A stretch of DNA of 57,828 bases from contig JBIOYR010000089.1 in the NCBI GenBank assembly GCA_044870245.1, positions 1 through 57,828 of the forward strand. The letters run 5' to 3'. Positions 25,567-35,063 of this stretch are shown one piece after another; position 1 is the stretch's first letter, and each line of letters starts with the position of its first letter. A program made the position numbers and the translations under genes. Below the pieces are notes generated by a model, which ran no database searches, was not told where the DNA came from, and saw only the letters and a list, made by a program, of their open reading frames with translations. The stretch is from DATAFF01 sp044870245. Its GTDB lineage: Bacteria; Pseudomonadota; Alphaproteobacteria; Rhizobiales; Aestuariivirgaceae.

Positions 25567-25688
25567 GGTGCGTCCCTCCATTGTGGGTGTGGGGAACGCG
25601 ATGCTTCGGCATGTCGCCTTGTGGGGTGATCGCTGACCCCATGGCGCGGACTGTGGTCTCAATGGTCAGCCGCTGTCAAGAAGGAACG

Positions 25689-25756
25689 GCAGGCGGCAAT
25701 TGGGCAATAGGCCGTGGGCGACGCTCTTCCCGACAGCCTACTGCCTACCTACTGCC
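25689..25756 (-). repeat. Heptamer dispersed repeat, copy B
   Basis: An arm with GGCAATTGGGCAATAGG (25694-25710) is followed by GCTCTTCC and then CTACTGC units ending 2 nt before the stop of the minus-strand membrane protein gene. It has the same layout as the other four copies. Confidence 0.85.
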
Positions 25757-25758
25757 CC

Positions 25759-26043
25759 TTACCGTCCGAAGGCAACGTCCCTGCGATCGAAAAAATCCTG
25801 GTCGAGATCATCGGCCGGGCGGGAGAGCTCCAAGTCTTCAACGTGCTCCCTGTCGAAGGCGCGACGTGCCCTGAGGGCCAGGTCTGCTTGCGCGGTGGTG
25901 AAGCCGATGGACTTGGGCTCGCTCGGCCAGACAAACCCTGCAAGGCCAAGAAGCACCGCGAAAACGGCAAGAACGGCCCAGGCACAGACCGTCTTTCTCA
26001 GTCCCGGTCGCTGGTGATCCCAATAGTCATTGTCGTCTTCCAT
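25759..26043 (-). CDS. Small single-pass membrane protein
   Basis: This 94-residue protein starts at an ATG with GGAGG five bases upstream. It has an acidic N-terminus (MEDDNDYWDHQ), one membrane span near residues 18-39 (VCAWAVLAVFAVLLGLAGFV), and a charged C-terminal half (AFDREHVEDLELSRP). I recognise no family. It is separated from its neighbours and its promoter is not clear. Confidence 0.6.
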   Translation of the reverse strand: MEDDNDYWDHQRPGLRKTVCAWAVLAVFAVLLGLAGFVWPSEPKSIGFTTAQADLALRARRAFDREHVEDLELSRPADDLDQDFFDRRDVAFGR

Positions 26044-26158
26044 GCTAGCCTCCATAGAGCTGGAGGCCCCGACGACGCGACAATCGCAATTCCGCCCGTT
26101 GCCGTCTGTGGGGAAGCGCACATTTCTGCGAGAAATCCAGGCACTTGGCTTCGCGCTC

Positions 26159-27349
26159 TCACTGGCCTCCCAAAGCCTTGTAGAGGGCGCTGCTCGGCCG
26201 CCCGTTCGGCTTCATCCCGAGTTCCTGCTGGACCTGCTTGATCGCCTTGATGGTTACCGGGCCGATCCGGCCATCGGCCTCGCCGATATCGTAGCCTCGA
26301 GCGATGAGCAGCTTCTGGACCTCGCGGCGTTGGCGGCGCGACAGGCCGGGATCATCGGTCGGCCAGGCGGTCGCCAGCACCGAGCCTCCTTTGAGCCGGT
26401 CCGACAGATGCGAAATGGCAAGCGCGTAGGATTCGGCATTGTTGTAGGAATAGAGCGCGTCGAAATTGCCGAACACCAGGAATGCCGGTCCCTTCGGACC
26501 GGCCGGCAGGATGAGGCCGGCTCGGTTGTTTCCCTGCACGGCTGCACCGTCGATCCGGGTGACGCCGAACTTGCCGTAGCTCGAAGCAGCCGCCCGGCGC
26601 GTCCGGCCCGAGGGGCCGCGATAACCTGCCGGAATGCGCACCTCGTAACCCCATGACTGCCCGACCGCCCAGCCGGCCTTGCGCAGGAAGTTCGCCGTCG
26701 ATGCCAGCGCATCGGGGACCGAATGGACGAGATCGCGACGCCCATCCTTGTCGAAATCGACCGCGAGACGCCGATAGGTGCTGGGCAGGAACTGCGTCTG
26801 TCCGAAAGCTCCGGCCCATGATCCGTTGAGATCGACGAGCTTGAGATCGCCCCGTTCGACGATCTTCAGCGCCTCGATCAGCTCGCGCCGGAAGAATGCC
26901 GGCTTGCGCCCGGCGCAGGCCACATTGGCAAGCGCATGCGGCAGGAAGAACTCGCCCTTCTCGCGACCATAGTCGCTTTCGATCCCCCACAGCGCCGCAA
27001 TGACATGGCGGTCGACGCCATAGGCTTTTTCCACCGCAGCCAATGTGCTGGCATGCTCCTTGAGCATCGCCTGGCCGGTGGCAATGCGCTCGCGATCGAC
27101 GAGAAACGCCATATAGTCCCAAATCGGCGTCCGATATTCCGGTTGCGTGCGCGAGAAGCGCACCGCCTTCTCGTCGAAGGCGACATCGGCGAGCGCCCGC
27201 GCTGCAAGCGCCTTGTCGATTCCGGCGCGAACCACCTCGTTCCTGATGCCGGCGACGCAGGAGGAAAGATCGGCTGCTGCGCTGCCGGGCAACCCAGTCA
27301 CGATCAACGCGACGGCAACCGCTATGAGACCTCGCAAGACTGCCTCCAC
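26159..27349 (-). CDS. Lytic murein transglycosylase, MltB type, with C-terminal peptidoglycan-binding domain
   Basis: This 396-residue protein has a signal peptide, the SLT/MltB catalytic domain with E124 in WGIESDYG, and GAFGQTQFLPSTYRRLAVD as the supporting motif. The C-terminal PG_binding_1 repeat is SRRQRREVQKLLIARGYDIG. The GTG start at 27349 is 1 nt after the stop of the upstream ABC ATPase gene, so it looks co-translated. It cuts glycan strands to release anhydro-muropeptides in the periplasm. The link to a polar amino acid importer suggests scavenging or cell-wall turnover. Confidence 0.92.
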   Translation of the reverse strand: MEAVLRGLIAVAVALIVTGLPGSAAADLSSCVAGIRNEVVRAGIDKALAARALADVAFDEKAVRFSRTQPEYRTPIWDYMAFLVDRERIATGQAMLKEHASTLAAVEKAYGVDRHVIAALWGIESDYGREKGEFFLPHALANVACAGRKPAFFRRELIEALKIVERGDLKLVDLNGSWAGAFGQTQFLPSTYRRLAVDFDKDGRRDLVHSVPDALASTANFLRKAGWAVGQSWGYEVRIPAGYRGPSGRTRRAAASSYGKFGVTRIDGAAVQGNNRAGLILPAGPKGPAFLVFGNFDALYSYNNAESYALAISHLSDRLKGGSVLATAWPTDDPGLSRRQRREVQKLLIARGYDIGEADGRIGPVTIKAIKQVQQELGMKPNGRPSSALYKALGGQ

Positions 27350-27350
27350 G

Positions 27351-28115
27351 TTAGTTCGACATGCTCGAAAGAAAATCCCTCAGTCGCCGGCTGTTGGGTT
27401 CACCGAGAATGATTGCCGGATCGCCCTCCTCGACGATGGCACCGTGGTCCATGAACACGGTCCGCGTCGAGACCTGGCGGGCGAAGCGCATTTCATGGGT
27501 CACGATCAACATGGTCGTCCCCGCTTCGGCGAGACTGCGAATCGTCAGCAGCACTTCCTGCACCAGCTCGGGATCGAGCGCCGAGGTCACTTCGTCGAGC
27601 AGCAGCAACCGCGGCTCCATCGCCAGCGCCCGCGCAATGGCGACCCGCTGCTGCTGGCCGCCCGAGATCGCCGAGGGGTAATAGTCCCGCCGGTTCGCCA
27701 GGCCGACGCGATCGAGCCAATGTTCGGCAATCTCCCGCGCTTCCATGACCGGCAGGCGGCGCACCTTGGTCAAGCCCAGCATGACATTGCGCAGCGCCGT
27801 CAGATGGGGAAAGAGATTGTAGCTCTGGAACACCATTCCCATGCGCGAGCGCTGACGGGCAAGCTCCCTGCCGGAGAGCCGCACCCGCCGTCCGTCGTTG
27901 ACCCGATAACCCATCATCTCGCCATCGAGACGGATCTCTCCGGCATCGAATTGCTCGAGCAGATCGACGCAGCGCAGCAGCGTCGTCTTGCCCGAGCCGC
28001 TCGCCCCGATCAGCGACACGACATCGCCGGCGCGGACATCGAGATCGACCCCTTGCAGCACCTTGTTGACGCCGAAGCTCTTGGTGAGGTCCCTGATGGT
28101 GAGGATCGGTTCCAA
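27351..28115 (-). CDS. Polar amino acid ABC transporter, ATP-binding protein (GlnQ-like)
   Basis: This 254-residue ATPase has Walker A GASGSGKTT, LSGR insertions, the signature ISGGQQQRVAIARAL and Walker B LLLLDEVTSAL. The start appears to be TTG at 28115, 1 nt after the permease stop, followed by EPILTIRDLTKSFG. It powers uptake of a polar amino acid with the two adjacent permeases and the binding protein. Gene order ends with the lytic transglycosylase. Confidence 0.94.
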   Translation of the reverse strand: MEPILTIRDLTKSFGVNKVLQGVDLDVRAGDVVSLIGASGSGKTTLLRCVDLLEQFDAGEIRLDGEMMGYRVNDGRRVRLSGRELARQRSRMGMVFQSYNLFPHLTALRNVMLGLTKVRRLPVMEAREIAEHWLDRVGLANRRDYYPSAISGGQQQRVAIARALAMEPRLLLLDEVTSALDPELVQEVLLTIRSLAEAGTTMLIVTHEMRFARQVSTRTVFMDHGAIVEEGDPAIILGEPNSRRLRDFLSSMSN

Positions 28116-28116
28116 G

Positions 28117-28770
28117 CTATCTCAGCCTGTAACGCCGCTCGAGCCACGAGCCGCCGGTTGCGATGAGGAGATTGATAGCCAGATAGAGCCCGCCGGCAAG
28201 AGCATAGAACTCCATTGTCTTGAAGGAGCGTCCGATGATCTCCTGGGTGGTCAGCAGAAGCTCGCCGACACCGATCGCCGACAGAAGGGACGATGCCTTG
28301 ACGATCTCGACCGCGGTGTTGACGAGATTGGGCGCGATCTGGCGAATTGCCTGCGGCACCAGCACATAGCCGAGCGTTTGCGCAAAGGTCAGGCCGATGG
28401 CGCTGGCGGCATCGGTCTGCGCCAGCGGAATGGCGAGAAGAGCGCCGCGGAGCGTTTCGCCGACATGCGAGGCGCAGAACACGGTGAGCGCCAGCGCCCC
28501 TGCCGTCAGCGGCCCTGGGCTGAGCCCGATGCCGGCCGGCATGTAGAAGCAGGCGAGGATGAGAACGAGCACCGGCGTGCCCCTGACCACATCGACGATC
28601 ACCCTGATCGGAAAGGCCATCCAGGCGCTGCCATAGGTGAGGGTGAGACCGAACAGAGCGCCAAGCACGATTCCGGCGGCGACCGCGATCACCGAGACCG
28701 CGACCGTGATCGTAAGCCCGTGCAGCAGCGCATCGGAGGACGAGGCAAGGACGTCGAGAAAGCTTTGCAT
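28117..28770 (-). CDS. Polar amino acid ABC transporter permease
   Basis: This 217-residue permease (HisM/GlnP type) has about five membrane spans. Its coupling loop is AASAIGLTFAQTLGYVLVPQ. The ATG at 28770 is the sensible start, as the open frame upstream overlaps the first permease gene and is not family-like. It forms a heterodimer with the upstream permease. Confidence 0.9.
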   Translation of the reverse strand: MQSFLDVLASSSDALLHGLTITVAVSVIAVAAGIVLGALFGLTLTYGSAWMAFPIRVIVDVVRGTPVLVLILACFYMPAGIGLSPGPLTAGALALTVFCASHVGETLRGALLAIPLAQTDAASAIGLTFAQTLGYVLVPQAIRQIAPNLVNTAVEIVKASSLLSAIGVGELLLTTQEIIGRSFKTMEFYALAGGLYLAINLLIATGGSWLERRYRLR

Positions 28771-28778
28771 GCCGCTTC

Positions 28779-29438
28779 CTAGTATCTCGGAAACCGGGCT
28801 TCGAGCCGCCTCAGCGCCAAGGCGATGAGCGCGCAGGTTCCGACGTAGAGCAGGCTCGCCGTCAGCCACACCTCGATCACCCTGAAGCTCTCATTGTTGA
28901 TCTTGCGCGCCTGAAAGGTGAGCTCGGGCACCGCAATCACCGCGGCGATCGAGGTGTCCTTGAAGAGCGAGATGAAATTGTTGCCGACGCTCGGCAGGGC
29001 GTTGCGCAACGCGATCGGCAGAACGATCCACAGCGCGATGCCGCCGCCGGTCAGTCCGATCGAACGGCCGGCATCGAGAATGCCCTGCGGCACGGTGATC
29101 ATCGCCGCCCGGAACGATTCGGTGAGATAAGCCCCGGCATAGACCGCCAGCACCGCCGCAAAAGTCGTGACGTTGCTGAACCGGATGCCATATTGCGGCA
29201 GCGCGAAGAAGGCGAACAGCGCCAACACCAGGATCGGCACATTGCGGATCAGCCCGACATAGAGCCTGACGATGACCCGGAGGGGCTGTGGCCCGAAGAC
29301 ATGAGCAAGCGCCCCGGCGATCCCGATCGCCGAGCCGGCGGCGAGCCCCGCGAGCCCCATGATCAGGCCAAGCGCAAGCCCCCACAACAGCTGGTCGAGC
29401 CCGCGCGACACCGCCGCAAAATCAAGCGCGTAACCCAT
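28779..29438 (-). CDS. Polar amino acid ABC transporter permease
   Basis: This 219-residue permease (GlnP type) contains GLIRNVPILVLALFAF and the coupling loop AGRSIGLTGGGIALWIVLPI. It starts MGYALDFAAV at 29438, 28 bp after the binding protein gene. It is one of two membrane subunits of the importer. Confidence 0.9.
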   Translation of the reverse strand: MGYALDFAAVSRGLDQLLWGLALGLIMGLAGLAAGSAIGIAGALAHVFGPQPLRVIVRLYVGLIRNVPILVLALFAFFALPQYGIRFSNVTTFAAVLAVYAGAYLTESFRAAMITVPQGILDAGRSIGLTGGGIALWIVLPIALRNALPSVGNNFISLFKDTSIAAVIAVPELTFQARKINNESFRVIEVWLTASLLYVGTCALIALALRRLEARFPRY

Positions 29439-29466
29439 CGTCTTCAGCTGTTGTGGGGCGTTTCGC

Positions 29467-30306
29467 CTATCGCATCTCTCCCGGGAACCCGACCTTCGGC
29501 GTCGGCGGCTCCTCGCCGAACCACTTCTTGAACGACGCCGCAAAGGCCGGGAAATCGACCCCCGACATCGCCTCGCGGAAGGCGATATCGACGAAATGCA
29601 GGAATTCGAGATCGCCTTTCTTGACCGCGCAGGAATAGGTCTGCGGGTTCCAGCCATAGCCGCCCTCGGTATATTGATCGGGCTTCTGCAGCACGAACCA
29701 TTTCGCCGACGACATGTCGGTCGCCGCCGCATCGGCCCGGTTCGAGTTGAGCGCCTGATACATCAGGTCGACGCTGTCATATTGATCGACCTTGGCCTGC
29801 GGCAGCGCCTGATGCACCATCTCCTCGGCATAGACGTTCTGCAGGACCGAGACGGTCGCCGCCGAGCCGGCAGCCTTGAGATCGTCGTAGTTCTTGTACT
29901 TGCCGTTCTTGAGCAGCAGCAACCCGACGCCCTCGCGATAGTAGGGGATGGAGAAGTCGACCTGCTGCGCCCTGCCGGCTGTCACCGTCATGAACTGGCA
30001 GGTGATGTCCACCTTGTCGGTCAGCACATTGGGAATGCGCGAATCCGATGATTGGATCACATATTCGACCTTGGTGGGGTCATCGAAGATCGCCTTGGCC
30101 AGGATATGCCCCATATCGACGTCATAACCCACCAGATTTCCCTGGTCGTCCTTGAAGTGCCAGGGCGGATTGGTGCTGCCGGTGCCCACCAATATCTTCC
30201 CGCGCGCCTTGATGGTCTCCAGCCGATCGGCCGCCGCCGCGCCGGTCGCGAACGGTACCGCGGCCATGGCCGCGATGCTCAACGCCACACCCAGAAACGC
30301 CCTCAT
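29467..30306 (-). CDS. Polar amino acid-binding periplasmic protein
   Basis: This 279-residue member of SBP family 3 has a signal peptide (LGVALSIAAMAAVPFATGAAAA) and mature segments typical of the family: LVGTGSTNPPWHFKDDQGNLVGYDVDM, with the ligand Arg/Asp pattern in IVADITCQF-like sequence TDKVDITCQFMTVT. Two ATGs 6 nt apart follow GGAGGAG; the second (30306) has better spacing. It captures the amino acid for the two permeases and ATPase in this operon. Confidence 0.88.
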   Translation of the reverse strand: MRAFLGVALSIAAMAAVPFATGAAAADRLETIKARGKILVGTGSTNPPWHFKDDQGNLVGYDVDMGHILAKAIFDDPTKVEYVIQSSDSRIPNVLTDKVDITCQFMTVTAGRAQQVDFSIPYYREGVGLLLLKNGKYKNYDDLKAAGSAATVSVLQNVYAEEMVHQALPQAKVDQYDSVDLMYQALNSNRADAAATDMSSAKWFVLQKPDQYTEGGYGWNPQTYSCAVKKGDLEFLHFVDIAFREAMSGVDFPAFAASFKKWFGEEPPTPKVGFPGEMR

Positions 30307-30447
30307 GCTCATCTCCTCCGCAATGCACCCGCTTTTTTGGGTTGCAGCGCCGATGCTAATTGGAAAGTTCGAGGGCGGCAACGCTCGGAACCGGGGAGCC
30401 CGACCTGGCGTTTTCCTTCACTGGATCAACCTTCATGGGTGGCATCG
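30307..30447. promoter_or_regulatory. Divergent promoter region between SBP and ku genes
   Basis: This 141-bp gap lies between the minus-strand amino acid transport operon and the plus-strand ku gene. It contains the Shine-Dalgarno site GGAGGAG for the binding protein. I see no clear operator. Confidence 0.4.
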
Positions 30448-31278
30448 ATGCCGCGCGCTTATTGGAAAGGTTACCTGCGCCTTTCCCTCGTGACCTGCCC
30501 GGTCGAGCTTTATCCGGCCACGTCGCAATCGGAGAAGACCCATTTCCATCAGATCAACACCAAGACTGGCAATCGGCTGCGCCAGCAGATGGTGGACGAG
30601 GAGACCGGCAAGCCGGTGCCGAAGGAACAGAAGGGTCGGGGATACGAGTTGAGCAAGGGCCGCTATGTGCCGATCGACGAGGAGGAGCTCAAGGCGGTCG
30701 AGATCGAGAGCACCCGCACCATCGACATTCAGGGTTTCGTGCCGAAGGACGAGATCGACAAGCGTTATCTCGACAAGCCCTATTACATCGCTCCAGGCGA
30801 CAAGGCAGGCGCCGAAGCCTTCGTGGTCATTCGCGACGCCTTGAACAGCGAGGACCGCGTGGCCCTCGGCAAGATCGTGATGACCCATCGCGAGCACATC
30901 ATCATGATCGAGCCGCTTGGCAAGGGTCTCCTCGGCACCACTCTGCGCTTCGACTATGAGGTGCGCGACGAGAAGGACTACTTCGCCGACATCCCCTCGC
31001 CCCGCATCAGCAAGGACATGGTCGAGCTGGCGAGCCACATCCTCGAGAAGAAGGCCGCCAAATTCGATCCCACCCGTTTCAAGGACGAATATGAGATCGC
31101 ACTGAGGAAGCTGGTTCAGCGCAAGGCCAAGGGCCACACCATCGAGCGGACGGAGCCGGCCGAGCGGCCGAGCAATGTCATCGACCTGATGGAGGCGCTG
31201 CGCCAAAGCATCAAGCAGCCGAGGCGCCGGCCGACCAAGCCGAAGCGGCGCCCGACCCGCAAGCGCAAGGCCGCCTAG
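30448..31278 (+). CDS. ku: Ku-type DNA end-binding protein
   Basis: This 276-residue bacterial Ku (YkoV type) starts MPRAYWKGYLRLSLVTCPVELYP and ends with a very basic tail (RRPTKPKRRPTRKRKAA). It forms a homodimeric ring on broken DNA ends and recruits LigD for non-homologous end joining. No ligD gene is in the window. The conserved core includes HFHQINTKTGNRLRQQMVD and GYELSKGRYVPIDEEELKAV. The start at 30448 lacks a strong Shine-Dalgarno site but matches the family N-terminus. Confidence 0.96.
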   Translation: MPRAYWKGYLRLSLVTCPVELYPATSQSEKTHFHQINTKTGNRLRQQMVDEETGKPVPKEQKGRGYELSKGRYVPIDEEELKAVEIESTRTIDIQGFVPKDEIDKRYLDKPYYIAPGDKAGAEAFVVIRDALNSEDRVALGKIVMTHREHIIMIEPLGKGLLGTTLRFDYEVRDEKDYFADIPSPRISKDMVELASHILEKKAAKFDPTRFKDEYEIALRKLVQRKAKGHTIERTEPAERPSNVIDLMEALRQSIKQPRRRPTKPKRRPTRKRKAA

Positions 31279-31285
31279 ATCATTT

Positions 31286-32515
31286 TCAGCTGCGCCGGAA
31301 CGAGTGGAAACAGCGACGGAGCTCCTCGGTGAAGAGTTGCGGCACCTCCAGCGAGGCGAAGTGCCCCCCGCGATCGAGCTCGTGCCAGTAGAAGAGCTTG
31401 GGGTAAACCAGCGGTGCCCAGCTTCTCGCCGCCAGCAGATCATGCGGAAAGACGCTGACGCCGACCGGCAGATCGACTCGACCTGGATTGTTGCGCTTGC
31501 CCAGAAGCTCGGCCTGCTCGAGATAGAAGCGCGCCGATGATGCCGCCGTGTTGGTCAGCCAGTAGAGCGTGATCTCGTCGAGCATGTCGTCGCGGCTCAA
31601 AAACCGCTCCGGATGCCCGGTCATTCCGGTCCCGGCGTTGAAGATGTCATAGATCCACGCCGCCTGCCCGACCGGTGAATCGGCGAGCGCATAGCCGATC
31701 ATCTGCGGTCGCGTCGACTGAAGCTGCAGATAGGCTGAGCCCTTTTCGCGCCACATTGTCAGCGCCGCCACCACGCGCTGCTGGTCGGGCAAAAGCTTTT
31801 CCGGGATCACGTCGGGAACGGTCTGCGCAAAATTGAGGTGGATCGCCTCGAGTCCCGGCACCTTCTGTTGCGCCATCGCGGTCGTGATGAATGCACCCCA
31901 GTCGCCTCCTTGGGCGACATAGCGCCGATAGCCGAGCCGCTGCATGAGCGCACCCCATGCCTGCGCGGTCCGGTTGGCATTCCAACCGCGCCCGCTCGGC
32001 TTGTCGGAGAAGGCGAAGCCCGGAAGCGATGGGATGACCAGGTGAAATGCCTCATCGGCCGTGCCGCCATGGCCAGTCGGATCGGTGAGCGGCGCGATGA
32101 CATGGCGGAACAGCAGGATGGTGCTCGGCCACCCATGGGTGAGGATGAGCGGCAGCGCATCGGCATGGCGCGAACGGACGTGAATAAAATGAATGCCGAG
32201 CCCGTCGAGCACCGTCTTGAACTGCGGCCACCCGGCAAGCTCGCTTTCGCATTTGCGCCAGTCATAGGCGCTGCGCCAATGCGCCACCAGAGTCTGCATG
32301 GCCTCGAGCGGTGGCCCCTGCTCCCACCCTGAGCCGGTCTCGCGCTCCGGCCAGCGTATGCTGTCGAGGCGACGCCTGAGATCGTCCAGCGCCGCATCGT
32401 CGGCATGGAAAGCGAAGTGGGTCATCGCCTCATCGCTCGACTGCGACCACGCGAGGGATGACGGCAGCGTCAGGGAAGCCGCGCCCGCCATGAGAAGCCG
32501 ACGATTGATGTTCAT
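31286..32515 (-). CDS. Secreted epoxide hydrolase-like alpha/beta hydrolase (EHN domain)
   Basis: This 409-residue protein has a Tat-type N-terminus (NRRLLMAGAASLTLPS), an EHN lid domain (LDDLRRRLDSIRWPERETG) and an alpha/beta fold with HGWPST oxyanion motif (127-132) and nucleophile D205 in GGDWGAF. Juvenile-hormone or limonene-type epoxide hydrolases share this layout. It overlaps the M20 gene stop by 4 bp. The substrate is unknown. The periplasmic location implies action on an external compound. Confidence 0.86.
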   Translation of the reverse strand: MNINRRLLMAGAASLTLPSSLAWSQSSDEAMTHFAFHADDAALDDLRRRLDSIRWPERETGSGWEQGPPLEAMQTLVAHWRSAYDWRKCESELAGWPQFKTVLDGLGIHFIHVRSRHADALPLILTHGWPSTILLFRHVIAPLTDPTGHGGTADEAFHLVIPSLPGFAFSDKPSGRGWNANRTAQAWGALMQRLGYRRYVAQGGDWGAFITTAMAQQKVPGLEAIHLNFAQTVPDVIPEKLLPDQQRVVAALTMWREKGSAYLQLQSTRPQMIGYALADSPVGQAAWIYDIFNAGTGMTGHPERFLSRDDMLDEITLYWLTNTAASSARFYLEQAELLGKRNNPGRVDLPVGVSVFPHDLLAARSWAPLVYPKLFYWHELDRGGHFASLEVPQLFTEELRRCFHSFRRS

Positions 32516-34107
32516 CCCGTCTTAACGCCACTCGCCGGTGTTGGTATCCACCACTCCGCGCCGCGCTGCGTCGTGATGTATTCCGGCCAGCGGAAATCGA
32601 TGGGCACGCGGAAATCCGCAGGCAGCAACGGCGCGATCCAGCGGCTGCCGCCGACGCCGCCGCCGGTGCGCTCCTCGAACTCCGCCTTGGCGCGCGCCAG
32701 GAGGTCGCGATCGCTCATCAGATCGACGATTGTTGCGCCCACCACCTTTGCCGCCGTCCGGATCATCGGGTCGATCGAGGCGCGAATTCCGCCCAGCGCA
32801 TTCATCGCCCAGGCCGGATAGGCAAAGCCGGGCGGCGCCTTGAGCATCGGTCGCGCGATATAGAAGCGGACCGTCGGGCAGTGCCAGCAATATTCCGTGT
32901 AATCATCCGAGGTCGAGTTGAGCTGCGAGGGTGGCATGTCCCTGCGAAGAATGCTCTCCGCCTCCTGAGGCGCGATGGTGGTCTCGGCCACCTCGCCATA
33001 GGGCTTCGCCATCGGCTCGAGTCCAAGCTCGCCTTGGATCGCCTGGGCGAGGCGGATCGCCGCCTCGCCCCATTGCGGCGGCCCCGCCCGAACGATGTTG
33101 CGATGGACCGCTTCGGCAAGCGCATGGTTGGCAATCCCCGGCCGCGACTTGGTCACGAAGCTTCGCCGCCAGCTGCAATGCGCCGCACGTGCAGCGCACT
33201 CCGCATTATGATCGAGAACGCGCGCAATCTGCTCCGCCATCTCGATCGTCGGTGTTCGCCAGAAATATTGTATCTCGGCGAGCTGCGCCGGCAGATTGTC
33301 GGCAGTCGCCTGGCCAGCCGTCAGGATCGCTTCGCTGATCGACCAACCTTGGGTGAAGGGCAGCATGTTGGACTGAGTCTGCTTGGTCAGCGCAAACATG
33401 TGAAACAGCGCATCGGTGGCACCCGGCGCACGCGCCGCCACGTGACTTGCCGGCATCGGCCCGCCGTGATCGCCCGCAAGCCAGCCTTCAGGCGTGTCGC
33501 ATTCGAAACTGTAGACGGCGGCATAGCCGGCGCCGCAATGGGTGTTCCACCGCGCCGTGTTGACGAGCGGCAGCATATAGGCGGGATGGAAGCTGATGGC
33601 CGCATCGAGCCCGTCATAATAGCCCTTGGCGGCATGAACCGGCTTGGACAGCCTGAGCTTCTCGGCCGGCTCGCCGAAGAACACGATCGTTCCCTCGAGT
33701 CCGTGTCGCGCCATCACCGCCTTGGCAGCCAGTGCCCCGCCCAGCGATGAAATCCCGAGCGCCGAATGCGGATCGGTATGGCCTGCGGCATGTGGCGACA
33801 AGCCGGCCCGCGGCTCCTTCCGCGTCGATGCCGCCTGGCAATTGCCGGGCACCGCATCATATTCGGCATAGGCGAGAATCCGTGGTCCCGCGCCATTCGA
33901 CCATACCGCCCGGAACGCGGTCGGCATGCCGCCCGTCCCGGCTTCGACCGCAAAACCTTCCTGCTGCAGCCGATCGACATACCATTGCGCCGAGCGATAT
34001 TCGCGAAGCGCCGGCTCGGCAAAGTTCCAGATGATCTCACACCAGTCGGACAGGTCGTCCATGCGGCCGTCCACCCAGTCGAAAACTTCGGATGTCGCAG
34101 GGTTCAT
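32512..34107 (-). CDS. M20-family amidohydrolase (AbgB-like)
   Basis: This 531-residue protein (from the ATG at 34107; 34125 is an alternative) belongs to the M20/AbgB amidohydrolases. Metal-site segments include AYAEYDAVPG and AGHTDPHSALG, with EPAEKLRLSKP and FHPAYMLP following. AbgB acts on p-aminobenzoyl-glutamate-like amides in the cytoplasm. It starts just after the frameshifted SDR gene and overlaps the epoxide-hydrolase-like gene, so the three form one transcription unit. The actual amide is unknown. Confidence 0.85.
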   Translation of the reverse strand: MNPATSEVFDWVDGRMDDLSDWCEIIWNFAEPALREYRSAQWYVDRLQQEGFAVEAGTGGMPTAFRAVWSNGAGPRILAYAEYDAVPGNCQAASTRKEPRAGLSPHAAGHTDPHSALGISSLGGALAAKAVMARHGLEGTIVFFGEPAEKLRLSKPVHAAKGYYDGLDAAISFHPAYMLPLVNTARWNTHCGAGYAAVYSFECDTPEGWLAGDHGGPMPASHVAARAPGATDALFHMFALTKQTQSNMLPFTQGWSISEAILTAGQATADNLPAQLAEIQYFWRTPTIEMAEQIARVLDHNAECAARAAHCSWRRSFVTKSRPGIANHALAEAVHRNIVRAGPPQWGEAAIRLAQAIQGELGLEPMAKPYGEVAETTIAPQEAESILRRDMPPSQLNSTSDDYTEYCWHCPTVRFYIARPMLKAPPGFAYPAWAMNALGGIRASIDPMIRTAAKVVGATIVDLMSDRDLLARAKAEFEERTGGGVGGSRWIAPLLPADFRVPIDFRWPEYITTQRGAEWWIPTPASGVKTG

Positions 34108-34112
34108 GCGCC

Positions 34113-34888
34113 TCAACTCATCCATTGGCCGCCATCGACATTGTAGGTTTGGGCGACGATGTAATCGGCCTCTGCCGAGGCCAGAAACACCGCCATGCCG
34201 ATCAGATCCTCCGCCACCCCCATCCGACCGAAGGGCACGCCCTCGCCGACCAGGCGTTTCTTCTCGCCGATCGGGCGATTCTCATATTTGGCGAACAGCG
34301 CGTCCACATGCTCCCAATGCTCGCCTTCGACCACGCCGGGAGAAATGGCGTTCACGTTGATCCGATGTCGGATCAAGTCGAGGCCAGCCGATTGGGTCAG
34401 GCTGATCACCGCCGCCTTGCTGGCGCAATAGACGGCGACCAGCGGCTCGCCGCGGCGTCCCGCCTGGCTTGCCATATTGATGATCTTGCCGCCGCGTCCC
34501 TGGGCGATCATCTGGCGCGCGGCGGCCTTCATCATGAAGAGCGTGCCTGCCACATTGATGCGAAACAGCCGATCGAAGCTCTCTCGCGTGATCTCGACGA
34601 GCGGCGCGAGATCGAACACGGCAGCGCCATTGACCAGAATATCGAGACGCCGGCCGTCGCCGCGACCTCGGCCAGCGCCGCATCGATCGAGGCCTCGTCG
34701 GTGACGTCGAGCGGCACGGCATAGGCGCCCTTGCCGATTTCCGCGCCGGTCGCCGCGGCACGCGCATGATCGACATCGCCGATCGCCACCGTTGCGCCCT
34801 CCCTGACATAGGCCTTTGCAAAGGCGGCACCGATCCCGCGCGCGGCGCCGGTGATCAGTGCTGATTTGCCGTTGAGCCGCAAACTCAT
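34113..34888 (-). pseudogene. Short-chain dehydrogenase (sorbitol/galactitol dehydrogenase-like), frameshifted
   Basis: The SDR N-terminal half (MSLRLNGKSALITGAARGIG, then AYAVPLDVTDEAS) reads in one frame from 34888. The rest (DILVNGAAVFDLAPL, INMASQAGRRGEPLVAVYCA with the Ser-Tyr-Lys centre, YIVAQTYNVDGGQWMS) reads in another frame from about 34650 to 34113. The break lies around 34641-34665, where the expected GVDILVN is split by a 1-nt change. Both halves look otherwise intact, so this is either a recent inactivation or a sequencing error. Intact relatives oxidise sugar alcohols such as sorbitol. Confidence 0.85.
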
Positions 34889-35063
34889 GGTTTGTCCACG
34901 CATCTTTCGCCTCGAGCTTACCCGAAAGCCATGCGCCTGCGCCAATCCTTCGCATCCTTCGCATTTCCGACAGGCGCTTCGCTGCGCCGATAGCGGCCTT
35001 TTCGGTTTCATGCGATTGGGGTGGCGTTGCGGCAAAAGAGTCTGGCCGGGGGACCGTTGAACA

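Noticed and set aside
34641..34665. Programmed frameshift in the SDR gene
   Set aside because: No slippery heptamer or stimulatory structure is visible; a mutation or error is simpler.
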